64,000 bases of DNA, taken from assembly GCA_028280485.1 (NCBI GenBank), contig JANQLS010000007.1, positions 62,001 through 126,000 on the forward strand, read 5' to 3'. Below, piece after piece: positions 8,410 to 17,669 of this stretch (position 1 is its first letter; each line of letters opens with the position of its first letter). The notes below the pieces were generated by a model. That model saw nothing but the letters and a program-made list of their open reading frames with translations. It did not search any database and was not told where the DNA came from. The stretch is from Planctomycetota bacterium (lineage in GTDB: Bacteria; Planctomycetota; UBA8108; JACQVS01). Made by a program: the position numbers and the translations under genes.

Positions 8410-8588
8410 GTCCGCACGCTCAGCATGCGGTCTTCTTGACAACCATCAAACGTTTAAAGTTAGTAATTAATTTTTTCAGTACGACACACCCGAGTCCCAA
8501 ATTCAGAGTGAAGACTCGAGTAAATTCTCACAAAACATATAAACGCTCATCCCCGTAGCGAGGAAGGCCGCACGCTGAGCGTGCGGAC
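8410..8588. repeat. Inverted-repeat-bounded intergenic element
   Basis: 15-base arms GTCCGCACGCTCAGC (8410-8424) and GCTGAGCGTGCGGAC (8574-8588) are perfect inverted repeats. Each lies within its own near-perfect hairpin (CCGCACGCTNAGCNTGCGG). They enclose ~150 bp of AT-rich DNA with no gene. The right arm touches the stop codon of the minus-strand isomerase-like gene. It could be a MITE-like remnant or a bidirectional termination zone between convergent genes. Confidence 0.65.
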
Positions 8589-9730
8589 TACCTTAACCCC
8601 AATCCCAATTCCTTCTTACAATAAGCAACACTCTGCTCGAGGTCGAATTTCTGTTGGGCTTGCTCGGCTTCTTTACCGTTACCACCAGGGCGGCCCTCAG
8701 GTAGTTTATAGGGTTTACCTTTTTTGGCTAAAGCGACATAACGAGCGAACTCATGGGCTCGAGCTTTAGGGAAGGGCTTCCAAAAATCGGGCTCTAAAAA
8801 CGCAGCTTCGTTGGCCCACTTATAAGAAATGATTTCTAAAACGAAGGGAGCCTTAGGGCAAACTTCTTTGAAGAGTTTGACGTAAGCTTCCCAGTCGACA
8901 ACTCCTTGACCCATATTCGCCCACATCGCCTTGGCTCCTCTTCCGGTTTCCCACAAGGCAGTGTCTCGGATTCCAGCGGATAATACGTGAGGGCCGAGTA
9001 TTCTTAAATTCTCAACGGGATCTTCAAGAGTCCAAGTCGCATTACCCGCATCGACGGTGGCGCCGACAAAAGATGTTCCAGCGGCTTTAATTAATTCAAC
9101 CAGTTCCCAGGCTTGTAAGTCACCCGCGTGGTTTTCGACTGCGAATTTGACTCCGAGGTCTTCAGCTTCTGATTGAACGGCTTTTAAAACTTTTACGGTC
9201 TCTTCGATGTGAGGGTAGATTCCGCCATCGCCACGGCGATCACGACGACTGCCTAAATAACATCGGGCCACGTTCGAGCCAATTTTCTTGGCTGTACGAA
9301 TGAGTTTTCGCGCGTGATCTACCGCTTTTCCATCACGCTTCTCATTATAGGATCCCGAGGTGGGACAGATGCTTCCCGTACCGGCATGGAGTTCGATGCC
9401 CGCTGCTTTGCCGAGATCTTTGATCTTGGTGAGATAACCGTCTTCAAAACTTTCATAAACACGAAGGTCCGACATCAAAAGGGTGTCGACCTTTAAACTC
9501 TTAGCGTACGCGATGAGCTGCGGTGCTTTCCAATTGAGCGCTCGAATCGAGAAGTTATCGAAACCCAATTTGATTTTCCCCTTCGCCATTGGCGTGGGTT
9601 GACTGGCAGAACTCAGCTCAGGAGTTAAGCCGATGGCTCCCATTGCGGCAACTGAGCCCAAAAAGGAACGACGAGGAAGTTGAGATTGGAGGAGGGAGGG
9701 AGATTCAGACGTCTTCTTCATGGATTTCAT
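8588..9730 (-). CDS. Tat-exported sugar phosphate isomerase/epimerase-like TIM-barrel protein
   Basis: A 380-residue protein with a twin-arginine signal (LPRRSFLGSVAAMGAIGL, around residues 18-36), so it is probably exported folded. The body is a xylose-isomerase-like/AP-endonuclease-2 barrel. Likely metal ligands are the Glu in FAVENHAGD, the Asp in TVDAGNATW and the Glu near VLEIISY. Such exported barrels are abundant in planctomycetes and usually of unknown sugar specificity. Starts at 9730 or at an ATG three codons later (9721) are equally possible. The C-terminal ~50 residues are charged and outside the barrel. Confidence 0.82.
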   Translation of the reverse strand: MKSMKKTSESPSLLQSQLPRRSFLGSVAAMGAIGLTPELSSASQPTPMAKGKIKLGFDNFSIRALNWKAPQLIAYAKSLKVDTLLMSDLRVYESFEDGYLTKIKDLGKAAGIELHAGTGSICPTSGSYNEKRDGKAVDHARKLIRTAKKIGSNVARCYLGSRRDRRGDGGIYPHIEETVKVLKAVQSEAEDLGVKFAVENHAGDLQAWELVELIKAAGTSFVGATVDAGNATWTLEDPVENLRILGPHVLSAGIRDTALWETGRGAKAMWANMGQGVVDWEAYVKLFKEVCPKAPFVLEIISYKWANEAAFLEPDFWKPFPKARAHEFARYVALAKKGKPYKLPEGRPGGNGKEAEQAQQKFDLEQSVAYCKKELGLGLR

Positions 9731-10074
9731 GCCAAAAATTCAAACGGGGATCGAGAACGTGTCCAGTAAAAAGTTCAGTGCTCAATAGCGTGGGGCTGAA
9801 TAGCGAGAACTTTATTTTCATACAAACCACAATTTTCAATCTAAACGAGGTCTCAGGTCAAGACGCTCTTGATGAATTCCTGGAGAATATCGAAGTTCAG
9901 GCGGTCGAGCGGAGGTTCACGACAATATCCGCGGGCTTATGGTTTAAAAAATAACATTTTCCCTTTATAGTTCAGGGCTTCCATCGATGGAGAGATCCAA
10001 CTGAAATTCGATCCTGTTTTCGATCCATCGGTAGCCAACGAATGATCCTTTGATTTTCAATAGGAGTTAGATGG
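9731..10074. other. Intergenic region between divergent genes
   Basis: Separates the minus-strand isomerase-like gene from the plus-strand M24 peptidase, so it should hold both promoters. I see no RNA gene, strong hairpin or repeat. An open plus frame crosses it (9589-9954), but half of it is antisense to the isomerase gene and it shows no protein-like features. Confidence 0.4.
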
Positions 10075-11235
10075 ATGGCCTCTTCACCTCAGGCACGCAT
10101 CTGTGCAGGCATTCCAGCGTTAAATAATACCCTCTTCTGGCGGATTCAATTCCTGGTAGGAGATCCCGTTGCGTACCTTGAAATTCCTAAGGATGGAACC
10201 ATCCATCGCGTCTTGATCCTTCGAGACATCGAAATGGATCGAGCGAAACAAAAAGCCAATGTGGATCAAGTGGCTTGCCCGGCCCACTTTCCTCCCGAAG
10301 GCGGTTTGTCGGGTGATCGAGAAACCGCTACCGCTCAATCGGCCGCCGAGTGCTTGAAACGTGAAGGAATCCAACGAGTCATCGCTGATCGCTCCCTTCC
10401 CTTTATCTACGCACAAATACTCAAAGATGCCGGAATCGAAGTTCAGTGTGACCTCGATTTATGGGTGAGCGACCGTCGACAGAAAACTCAAGAAGAAGTG
10501 CAGCTCCTTCAAGAAGCCCAAACGATGACCGAAGGAGCGATGGAATACGCTTGTCATTTGATCGCATCCAGCTCAGTCAACGACGAAGGGATTCTCCTTC
10601 ACGACGATGAAATCTTAACCGCAGAACGAGTTCGTCAAGCCATCGATCACTGGCTACTCGACCGTAATTATTCGAATCCCAGTTCGATCATCGCATGTGG
10701 GCCCATCGGTGCTGATTGTCACGACCTGGGCTCGGGTCCCCTCAAGACCGGAGTCCCCGTCATCGTCGATATCTTTCCTCAAAACAAAGCCACCAAGTAC
10801 AACGGCGATTGCACTCGAACGGTCGTTCACGGAACGATCCCAGAAGCGGTCTCTCACATGCACCAGCATGTCGTGCTAGCAAAAAAGGCGGGAGAAGCTG
10901 CAACCCAAGCGGGAGTCACAGGAGAGAGCGTACATGTAGCTACGACTCAAGTTCTTCTCGATGCCGGATTTTCACGAGGCTTGCCGACGGAGAACGATCC
11001 CCTCGACTACTGTGCGATGACGCACGGTACGGGGCACGGCATCGGTTTAGAAGTTCACGAACCGCCTCTTTTAGATTTTAAGGGTCCCGAACTTTTAGTC
11101 GGGGATGCTCTAACGATTGAACCGGGATTGTATCGGCGCGACTTAGGTGGTGTTCGAGTTGAAGATATGGTCGTCGTGACCGATGATGGCTGTATCAACC
11201 TCAATAAACTCCAAGAAGGATTGACCTGGGCCTAA
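10075..11235 (+). CDS. M24-family metallopeptidase (Xaa-Pro aminopeptidase-like)
   Basis: A 386-residue protein with an N-terminal creatinase-like domain and a C-terminal pita-bread catalytic domain. The five expected metal ligands are present: Asp in VDIFPQ, Asp in NGDCTRTV, His in HGTGHGIGLEVHEP, Glu in IEPGLY and Glu in RVEDMV. It probably removes N-terminal residues before proline in the cytoplasm, since no signal peptide is seen. AGGAG at 10062-10066 precedes the ATG at 10075. A sulfatase gene begins 23 bp after its stop, but a shared function is not evident. Confidence 0.88.
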   Translation: MASSPQARICAGIPALNNTLFWRIQFLVGDPVAYLEIPKDGTIHRVLILRDIEMDRAKQKANVDQVACPAHFPPEGGLSGDRETATAQSAAECLKREGIQRVIADRSLPFIYAQILKDAGIEVQCDLDLWVSDRRQKTQEEVQLLQEAQTMTEGAMEYACHLIASSSVNDEGILLHDDEILTAERVRQAIDHWLLDRNYSNPSSIIACGPIGADCHDLGSGPLKTGVPVIVDIFPQNKATKYNGDCTRTVVHGTIPEAVSHMHQHVVLAKKAGEAATQAGVTGESVHVATTQVLLDAGFSRGLPTENDPLDYCAMTHGTGHGIGLEVHEPPLLDFKGPELLVGDALTIEPGLYRRDLGGVRVEDMVVVTDDGCINLNKLQEGLTWA

Positions 11236-11258
11236 GCTCTCATTAATTCCCCCATAAT

Positions 11259-12635
11259 ATGAAAACGAGAAGTCGACTGTTCTCCAACAACCTCCATCTT
11301 CTGATTCTGTTCGTCAGCATTTTTCTGAGTTCATGCAAGAGTGTCAATGATTCCCAACCAGAGGAAAGCTCTTCGACGTCTCCCCCCAACATCATTTTGA
11401 TCATGGCGGATGACATCGGAATTGAAGGCTTAGGTTCTTACGGAGGATTGAGCTACAAAACTCCGCGCTTAGATCGGCTCGCCGATCAGGGGATACGCTT
11501 CACTCACGCCTACTCCCAACCCTTGTGCACCAATACTCGCATCCAATTGATGACAGGGCTTCACAACAATAAGAACTGGAAAGCCTTTGGGATCCTCGAC
11601 CCCAAGGCTAAAACGATCGGTCACTATTTATCCGAAGCCGGTTACAAATCTTGCATCGCAGGGAAATGGCAACTTCAAAGTTACGATCCACCCGACTACC
11701 CCGGTTCAGAAAAACGCCGTGGCACGGGGATGCATCCCAAAGATGCGGGCTTCGATTCTTACAGCCTCTTCCATTCCCTTCATACCGAAGACAAAGGTTC
11801 TCGTTACGCCGACCCGACCTATCTTGAAAATGGTAAGCTCATCGACAACGTCAAAGGGAAGTACGGCCCTGACCTTTGGGTCGATCACATCAACGACTTC
11901 ATGGAGAAAAATCAAAAGGATCCCTTCTTTGTGTACTACCCCATGGCCTTACCCCACTGGCCGATGGTACCCAGCCCGTTGAGCGCCGAATGGAAAGATC
12001 CATCGCTGAGGAACCATGAAGATACTCGCCACTTTAAGTCGATGGTCGAGTATATGGATTTCCTTGTCGGTCGAATCGAGGATAAAGTCGAAGCCTTAGG
12101 TTTAACCGAGAACACGGTGATCCTCTTTTATTCTGACAATGGCACTCACTTGAAGATCACCTCCCAAACGCAAAACGGTCCCATTAAGGGTGGGAAGGGA
12201 TTAACTACCGATGCGGGGACTCGAGTTCCCTTGATCGTTAAATGGCCCCAAAAGATTAAACCAGGCGTGAGCGATGCGTTGGTCGATTCAACCGACTTCA
12301 TCCCCACACTTTTAGATCTCGCTCAAAAACCTTTAGCCGCTGAGCACAAGTTAGATGGAAAGAGCTTCCATTCCACTCTGCTGGGAAGTAAGGATCATCA
12401 ACGAGAATGGGTCTATTGCTTCTACGACCCTCGCCCGGGCTGGGATAAAGATCAGTTCACGGAGTTAGTCTTTGTGAGAGACCGACGCTACAAACTTTAT
12501 GATGATGGTCGTCTCTACGATATTCAAAACGATGTCTTAGAAGAAAACGCGATCTTACCCTCACAGGATACCGGAAGTACGCGACAGGTGAGATCCAAGC
12601 TCTATGCCTTGTTGAGAGAGAACGAGGTGAAGTGA
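11259..12635 (+). CDS. Lipoprotein sulfatase with variant formylglycine motif
   Basis: A 458-residue type I sulfatase. The signal peptide ends in a lipobox (FLSSC, Cys26), so it is probably anchored to a membrane. The metal-site start is LIMADDIG. The formylglycine position is Cys90 in LCTNTRIQLMTG, where the usual C-x-[PA]-x-R has Asn at the third place. Later active-site segments are FYSDNGTH and GKG. The substrate is unknown; sulfated polysaccharide is likely from the neighbours. The formylglycine-generating enzyme is not in the window. Confidence 0.9.
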   Translation: MKTRSRLFSNNLHLLILFVSIFLSSCKSVNDSQPEESSSTSPPNIILIMADDIGIEGLGSYGGLSYKTPRLDRLADQGIRFTHAYSQPLCTNTRIQLMTGLHNNKNWKAFGILDPKAKTIGHYLSEAGYKSCIAGKWQLQSYDPPDYPGSEKRRGTGMHPKDAGFDSYSLFHSLHTEDKGSRYADPTYLENGKLIDNVKGKYGPDLWVDHINDFMEKNQKDPFFVYYPMALPHWPMVPSPLSAEWKDPSLRNHEDTRHFKSMVEYMDFLVGRIEDKVEALGLTENTVILFYSDNGTHLKITSQTQNGPIKGGKGLTTDAGTRVPLIVKWPQKIKPGVSDALVDSTDFIPTLLDLAQKPLAAEHKLDGKSFHSTLLGSKDHQREWVYCFYDPRPGWDKDQFTELVFVRDRRYKLYDDGRLYDIQNDVLEENAILPSQDTGSTRQVRSKLYALLRENEVK

Positions 12636-12821
12636 GAGGGCCGACGAGAATTTTGAAATTCAGTTTTCGTTTGGAGACCTCATTCGAGTGAGGTGAGAGA
12701 TTTTAAGGCGTCTTTCGACCCATCTCTGGCAAGATTGGTTACTTCAGGGTCATTTCCTCCTTAAAATGATGGTACTTTATTAGCTTGAATGTCGCTCAAG
12801 TATTATGAAGAGAGGTCCATC

Positions 12822-15380
12822 ATGATTAAGTTAAAAGTCCAGCTACATTTATTTTCCCTACTTAGCGTTTTCAGCGCTGCTCTACTAGCTCCCTCTGTAA
12901 CTGAAGCTCAAGTTCTCCCCAAGCTTGAGATTCTTCAGTCCCACGATTGGTTAGACAATCAGGATTTCGACTGGTACATCGAAAACATCCCCTTTCTCGA
13001 TACCCCCAACGATGACCTCGACACCACCTGGCTCTACCGTTGGGACATGATGACAAAACATATCATTTACGGCTCCCCTGAACACGGTTACGCTTCGACT
13101 GAATTTATCGACCGTCCTCCCTGGGCGGGTACCTACGGAACGATCGTTTGCCCACTCGGATTTCAACTTTATGACATGCGCTGGTTTCGAAACCCTCGCT
13201 ACGTTCGTGATTACGCCGAGTATTGGTTTAAGGTTCCCGGCGCCCAAGCTCATCGTTATAGCACTTGGATCTCGGATTCGGTCTGGGCGATTGAAAAGGT
13301 GTGGCCGGATGATGAGTTCACTCTCGGCCTCCTCGATGACTTAGTCAATAATTACAATCAGTGGGAACGCCAACATTGGCACAAAGAACGTCAAATGTTT
13401 TGGCAGCACGGGATGGCCGATGGGATGGAAACCAACATCAATAGCCGGCAAACTAAAAATTGGTTCAGCGGAGCCCCAGGATTTCGCCCCACCTTGAATA
13501 GTTACCTCTATGCCGATGCCCTCGCGATTTCTCACATTGCGAAAAGGGCAAAGAAACCGGAACTCTCTAAGGAATATTTGGAAAAAGCCCAACACTTAAA
13601 AAAGCAAATTCAAAAGTATCTTTGGGATCCCAAGCGTGAATTCTTTTTCCATATGTTTCGCGACACGGAAACCCATCGCAACTTTACGATCAAAGCGGGA
13701 ACTCTAACCCACCAAACAGGAGAGTTTGCGGGCTCGCCTCACGGAAGAGAACTCATCGGATATATCCCCTGGCAATTCAACATCCCGGAAGCGAAACACG
13801 ATGTCGCCTGGAAGTTTTTAATGAATCCCGATGTCTTTTTCGCAAAACGAGGCCCTACGGTAACCGAGAGAAAAGATCCTCTCTTTCGCATCTCCCCCAA
13901 CTGTTGTGTGTGGAGCGGAAACTCCTGGCCTTTCGCAACGGGTCAAACCCTTAAAGCTTTAGCCAATGTGCTTCAATCACGATCGAAGCTTCCTATCAGT
14001 AAAAAAGATTACTTCAAGATATTAGACATCTATTCACTCACACACCGAAAAGATGGCAAACCCTATATCGCTGAAGCTTGCCATCCCGATACCGGTTCGT
14101 GGAAAGGCCACGATCATTACAATCACAGTGAACATTACTTCCATTCAACCTTTATCGATTTAATCGTCACGGGATTGGTCGGCCTCATTCCCTCCGCCGA
14201 AAACAAAATCGAAATGAAACCTCTCATCCCCGACGACTGGAACTACTTTTGCATGGATGGGGTGGAGTACAAAGGTCATTCCCTGACCATCATCTGGGAC
14301 AAAACTGGAGAAAAATATAAAAAGGGAAAGGGCTTGATCATCCTTTCAAGCGGCAAAGAAATCTACCGCCAAGATTCCCTAGAGCCCTTCCAAAGCGAAC
14401 TTCAACCCCAGCTTGAAAAGGCTCGGCGTGAACCGCCTGATCTCTACAACTTTGCGGTTAACAATTCGTTTAAAAGCTGGCCGCGAGTTTTAGCATCCAG
14501 TTTTGATTATCGCTATCCCCCCTACAAGATGATCGACGGTCAATTTTGGTACTTGGAAAGCCCTCCCAATCGTTGGCAACCTCGGGTCGACGATGCTTCA
14601 CCCTATTTCGGTGTCGACTTCGGATTGGAACGTGAAGTGAGTGAGGTAAAGATTTATCTCCTCGATGGTATCGCTGATATCAAAACCCCAAAATCATTTA
14701 GCATCGAAGTGTTTAAAGCGGGGAAATGGGCTTCAGTTAAAAACAAAGGTCCTAAAACCTTGAAGGGGAGAACGGCGAATACCTTCAGCTTCGAAAATTT
14801 AAAAACTCAAAAAATTAGAGTTAGAATCGCTCCCCAAGAAAATTCTAAAGTGGCTATCAGTGAATTAGAAGTTTGGGGCCCTGGTCAACTCCCCTTCAAG
14901 CAACCAGAATCCAAATCGGTCAACTTAGCCGCCGGGGCTTCGATAAAAGCTTCGACCTTTAATCATCCCGATCCTCCAGCTAAGGCGATCGATGGCATCA
15001 TTAACTATGACCTCAACGGAGGTCCCAATCGCTGGGCAACGGAACGTCGTCCGAATGATGTCCCTGCAGAAAAATTAGGGAGCGATTGGCTTGAAATAGA
15101 GTTTAAAGAAGAGACCACTTTCAGTGAAGTGAGGCTTCACTTTTGCCGAAGTCGTTGGGGAATGGGCTCACCGACTCAATTTGAAATCCAAATTCCGGCT
15201 GGAGATAGTTGGCAGAAAGTTAAGAATCAAACTCGATATCCCAAATTACCGCAGGATGAAACCATCAATGTGATTCAATTCCCCGCGGTTAAAAGCAAGA
15301 AAGTCCGCCTGCTGGTCTACCATGGAAAAGGCAAGCCTGTGACCGCATTGAGTGAACTTGAAATCCTAAATCCATCTTGA
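12822..15380 (+). CDS. Secreted (alpha/alpha)6-barrel glycosidase with two F5/8 type C domains
   Basis: An 852-residue secreted protein. A signal peptide ends near SVTEAQ. Residues ~25-500 resemble the MGH1-like/GH63-type (alpha/alpha)6 glycosidases; Trp/His/Asp-rich stretches such as TTWLYRWDMM, CVWSGNSWPFATGQ and HYNHSEHYFHSTFIDL are typical, but catalytic residues cannot be assigned here. Two discoidin-like domains follow (~560-685 and ~700-850, each ending in an ISELEVWG or LSELEILN strand) and probably bind glycans. AGAGAGG lies seven bases before the ATG at 12822, which is better than an earlier in-frame ATG at 12789. The esterase-sulfatase gene begins 10 bp downstream. Confidence 0.8.
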   Translation: MIKLKVQLHLFSLLSVFSAALLAPSVTEAQVLPKLEILQSHDWLDNQDFDWYIENIPFLDTPNDDLDTTWLYRWDMMTKHIIYGSPEHGYASTEFIDRPPWAGTYGTIVCPLGFQLYDMRWFRNPRYVRDYAEYWFKVPGAQAHRYSTWISDSVWAIEKVWPDDEFTLGLLDDLVNNYNQWERQHWHKERQMFWQHGMADGMETNINSRQTKNWFSGAPGFRPTLNSYLYADALAISHIAKRAKKPELSKEYLEKAQHLKKQIQKYLWDPKREFFFHMFRDTETHRNFTIKAGTLTHQTGEFAGSPHGRELIGYIPWQFNIPEAKHDVAWKFLMNPDVFFAKRGPTVTERKDPLFRISPNCCVWSGNSWPFATGQTLKALANVLQSRSKLPISKKDYFKILDIYSLTHRKDGKPYIAEACHPDTGSWKGHDHYNHSEHYFHSTFIDLIVTGLVGLIPSAENKIEMKPLIPDDWNYFCMDGVEYKGHSLTIIWDKTGEKYKKGKGLIILSSGKEIYRQDSLEPFQSELQPQLEKARREPPDLYNFAVNNSFKSWPRVLASSFDYRYPPYKMIDGQFWYLESPPNRWQPRVDDASPYFGVDFGLEREVSEVKIYLLDGIADIKTPKSFSIEVFKAGKWASVKNKGPKTLKGRTANTFSFENLKTQKIRVRIAPQENSKVAISELEVWGPGQLPFKQPESKSVNLAAGASIKASTFNHPDPPAKAIDGIINYDLNGGPNRWATERRPNDVPAEKLGSDWLEIEFKEETTFSEVRLHFCRSRWGMGSPTQFEIQIPAGDSWQKVKNQTRYPKLPQDETINVIQFPAVKSKKVRLLVYHGKGKPVTALSELEILNPS

Positions 15381-15389
15381 CAGCAAAAT

Positions 15390-17657
15390 ATGAACATCCC
15401 TAAATTTAAAATTCTGACCTTCCTCGTTCTCAGCTTGAGCTTAAGTATAACGAACTTTGCTCAAGACCACTCAAAAGAACACGAAGTTAATATCATTAAA
15501 GATCTCTCTTATGCCAAGGGAGACAATCCTCGACAACAGCTGGATCTGTTCCTCCCTAAAATTGACGAGGGAAATCAAAAAACTCTACCCGTGATCGTCT
15601 ACATTCACGGAGGGGCTTGGCGATCGGGCGAGAAAAGTCGAGGCTACAACAAACTCAGAAAATTTGTTTCAGCGGGTCAGTATGCCGGAGTCACCATCAA
15701 CTATCGTTTGAGCCAAGAAGCCAAGTGGCCCGCTCAATTGCATGACTGTAAGGCTGCGATTCGTTGGATCCGAGCGAACGCAAAGAAATACAACTTAGAT
15801 CCCAATAAAATTGCTGTATGGGGAAGTTCAGCGGGTGGGCATCTGGTCGCTATGTTGGGAGTGACTTCTAAAGTTGCAGTCGATCTTGAAGGCAAGGTCG
15901 GCCCTCATACCGATCAAAAGAGTGATGTCACTTGCGTCGTCAATTTCTTCGGGCCAAGCGATTTCTTAAAGATGAACGACTTCCCCAGTCGGATAGACCA
16001 CGATTCTCCACGATCTCCGGAATCTCAACTCATCGGAGGAGCCATCCAGGAGAATAAAGAAAAAGTTGCGACCGCCAATCCCCTGACTTATATCTCTTCT
16101 CAAGCGGCCCCTTCTTTGATTGTACATGGAACCAAGGACCCTTTAGTTCCTTTCAATCAATCAGAAATTCTTTACAAAAAACTAAAAGCCCACAAGGTCG
16201 AGGTGGAACTCCATGCCGTCAAAGATGGCGGTCATGGTTTTAGAGATCGAGAAGTCAACCGAAAGGTCGCTGCCTTCATTAAAACGCATCTGATCGATCG
16301 CAAGTCGCCTAAGGAAAAACCCAATGTACTCTTCATCGCCGTCGATGATCTCAACCACTGGATCGGTCATCTCAAACGCAACCCTCAAACGATAACTCCG
16401 AATCTAGACCGCCTCGCTTCCTGGGGTGTAAGCTTTGAACGGGCTTATTGTATTGCCCCGGCTTGCAATCCTTCCCGCGCCGCATTGATGTCAGGGATGC
16501 GTCCTTCAACAACAGGAATCTACCTAAATCCCAATCCCTACAAGCCCTATATTCGTCCCGAGCAAACTTTGAACTCTCACTTCAGAGCGAACGGATACTA
16601 TGTAGCGGGTGCTGGGAAAATCTATCACGGAGGAGGTGGACGTCGGGAAGAGTGGGATGATTATGGGTCCCAAAAAGGAGTCACAAAAAGCTTAGGTGCC
16701 CACAAACGAGGAGGCGTGGGTAAACTTGCTTGGGCCCAATTAAAGGGTGGAGATGATCAGGTCAAGGACTACCACACTGTGAGTTATTGCTTAGAACAAC
16801 TCAACCGTAAGCACGATAAACCCTTTTTCTTAGCCTGTGGGATCTTCAGACCGCATCTTCCTTGGAATGTACCCAAGAAATACTTCGACCTCCATCCCTT
16901 AGATAAAATCAAACTCCCCCCTTACCAAAAAGATGATTTAGAAGATCTACCTCCCGCTGGAGTCAAGATGGCGAGACCTCAAGGAGATCACGCTCAAGTT
17001 TTAAAAGCGGATCATTGGAAAGAACTGATTCGAGCTTACCTCGCTTCAGTCTCGTATGCCGATGCTCAGTTGGGTCGACTCCTGGATGGAATTGAAAAAT
17101 CATCCTACAAAGATAACACTGTGATCGTCTTATGGGGAGATCACGGTTGGCACTTAGGAGAAAAGCATCACTGGAGAAAATTTGCTCTTTGGGAAGAAGC
17201 TACCCGGGCGCCCTTAATTTGGGTCGCCCCCGGGGTCACTCCTAAAAATGTAACTTCAAAACGGACCGTCGATTTTCTTTCTATCTATCCTACACTCTGT
17301 GACCTCACCCAACTCCCCAAGCCCACTCATGTGGAGGGGGCCTCTATTCTTACGCTGTTAAAAAATCCAAACGCTCCTTGGGATCGCCCCGCGATGACGA
17401 CGCACGGATTTAAAAACCATTCTCTTCGAACTCAGAAATGGCGCTACATTCGTTACGCCAACGGCGACGAAGAACTTTACGATCATGAAAAAGATCCCTA
17501 CGAATGGCAAAACCTGGCTTCCCTCCCTCAGTATGCTGAAGTCAAAAATAAATTGGGGAAATGGCTCCCAAAGAAGGATCAGCCCGAAGTGGAAAGAAAG
17601 AATCCGAACAAGAAGAATCAAAAAAATAAGAAGAGAAGGAAGAAGGCGGCTCAGTAA
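15390..17657 (+). CDS. Secreted carbohydrate esterase-sulfatase fusion
   Basis: One 755-residue polypeptide carries two hydrolases. After a signal peptide (ending near NFAQD), residues ~35-305 are a BD-FAE-like alpha/beta hydrolase: oxyanion HGGAWRSG, nucleophile Ser147 in WGSSAGGH, Asp250 in TKDPLVP and His282 in GGHGF. Residues ~311-720 are a type I sulfatase of iduronate-2-sulfatase-like type, with FIAVDDLN, formylglycine Cys359 in CNPSRAALMSG and WGDHGWHLGEKHHW. It may remove acyl and sulfate groups from the same polysaccharide. The last ~35 residues are a Lys/Asn-rich tail. It sits 10 bp after the glycosidase and 12 bp before the nitrilase, so an operon is likely. Confidence 0.92.
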   Translation: MNIPKFKILTFLVLSLSLSITNFAQDHSKEHEVNIIKDLSYAKGDNPRQQLDLFLPKIDEGNQKTLPVIVYIHGGAWRSGEKSRGYNKLRKFVSAGQYAGVTINYRLSQEAKWPAQLHDCKAAIRWIRANAKKYNLDPNKIAVWGSSAGGHLVAMLGVTSKVAVDLEGKVGPHTDQKSDVTCVVNFFGPSDFLKMNDFPSRIDHDSPRSPESQLIGGAIQENKEKVATANPLTYISSQAAPSLIVHGTKDPLVPFNQSEILYKKLKAHKVEVELHAVKDGGHGFRDREVNRKVAAFIKTHLIDRKSPKEKPNVLFIAVDDLNHWIGHLKRNPQTITPNLDRLASWGVSFERAYCIAPACNPSRAALMSGMRPSTTGIYLNPNPYKPYIRPEQTLNSHFRANGYYVAGAGKIYHGGGGRREEWDDYGSQKGVTKSLGAHKRGGVGKLAWAQLKGGDDQVKDYHTVSYCLEQLNRKHDKPFFLACGIFRPHLPWNVPKKYFDLHPLDKIKLPPYQKDDLEDLPPAGVKMARPQGDHAQVLKADHWKELIRAYLASVSYADAQLGRLLDGIEKSSYKDNTVIVLWGDHGWHLGEKHHWRKFALWEEATRAPLIWVAPGVTPKNVTSKRTVDFLSIYPTLCDLTQLPKPTHVEGASILTLLKNPNAPWDRPAMTTHGFKNHSLRTQKWRYIRYANGDEELYDHEKDPYEWQNLASLPQYAEVKNKLGKWLPKKDQPEVERKNPNKKNQKNKKRRKKAAQ

Positions 17658-17669
17658 GCCCGAAATGAA

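Noticed and set aside
9589-9954. 121-codon plus-strand frame before the M24 peptidase
   Set aside because: Its first part is antisense to the Tat-exported isomerase-like gene, and the rest has no recognisable features.
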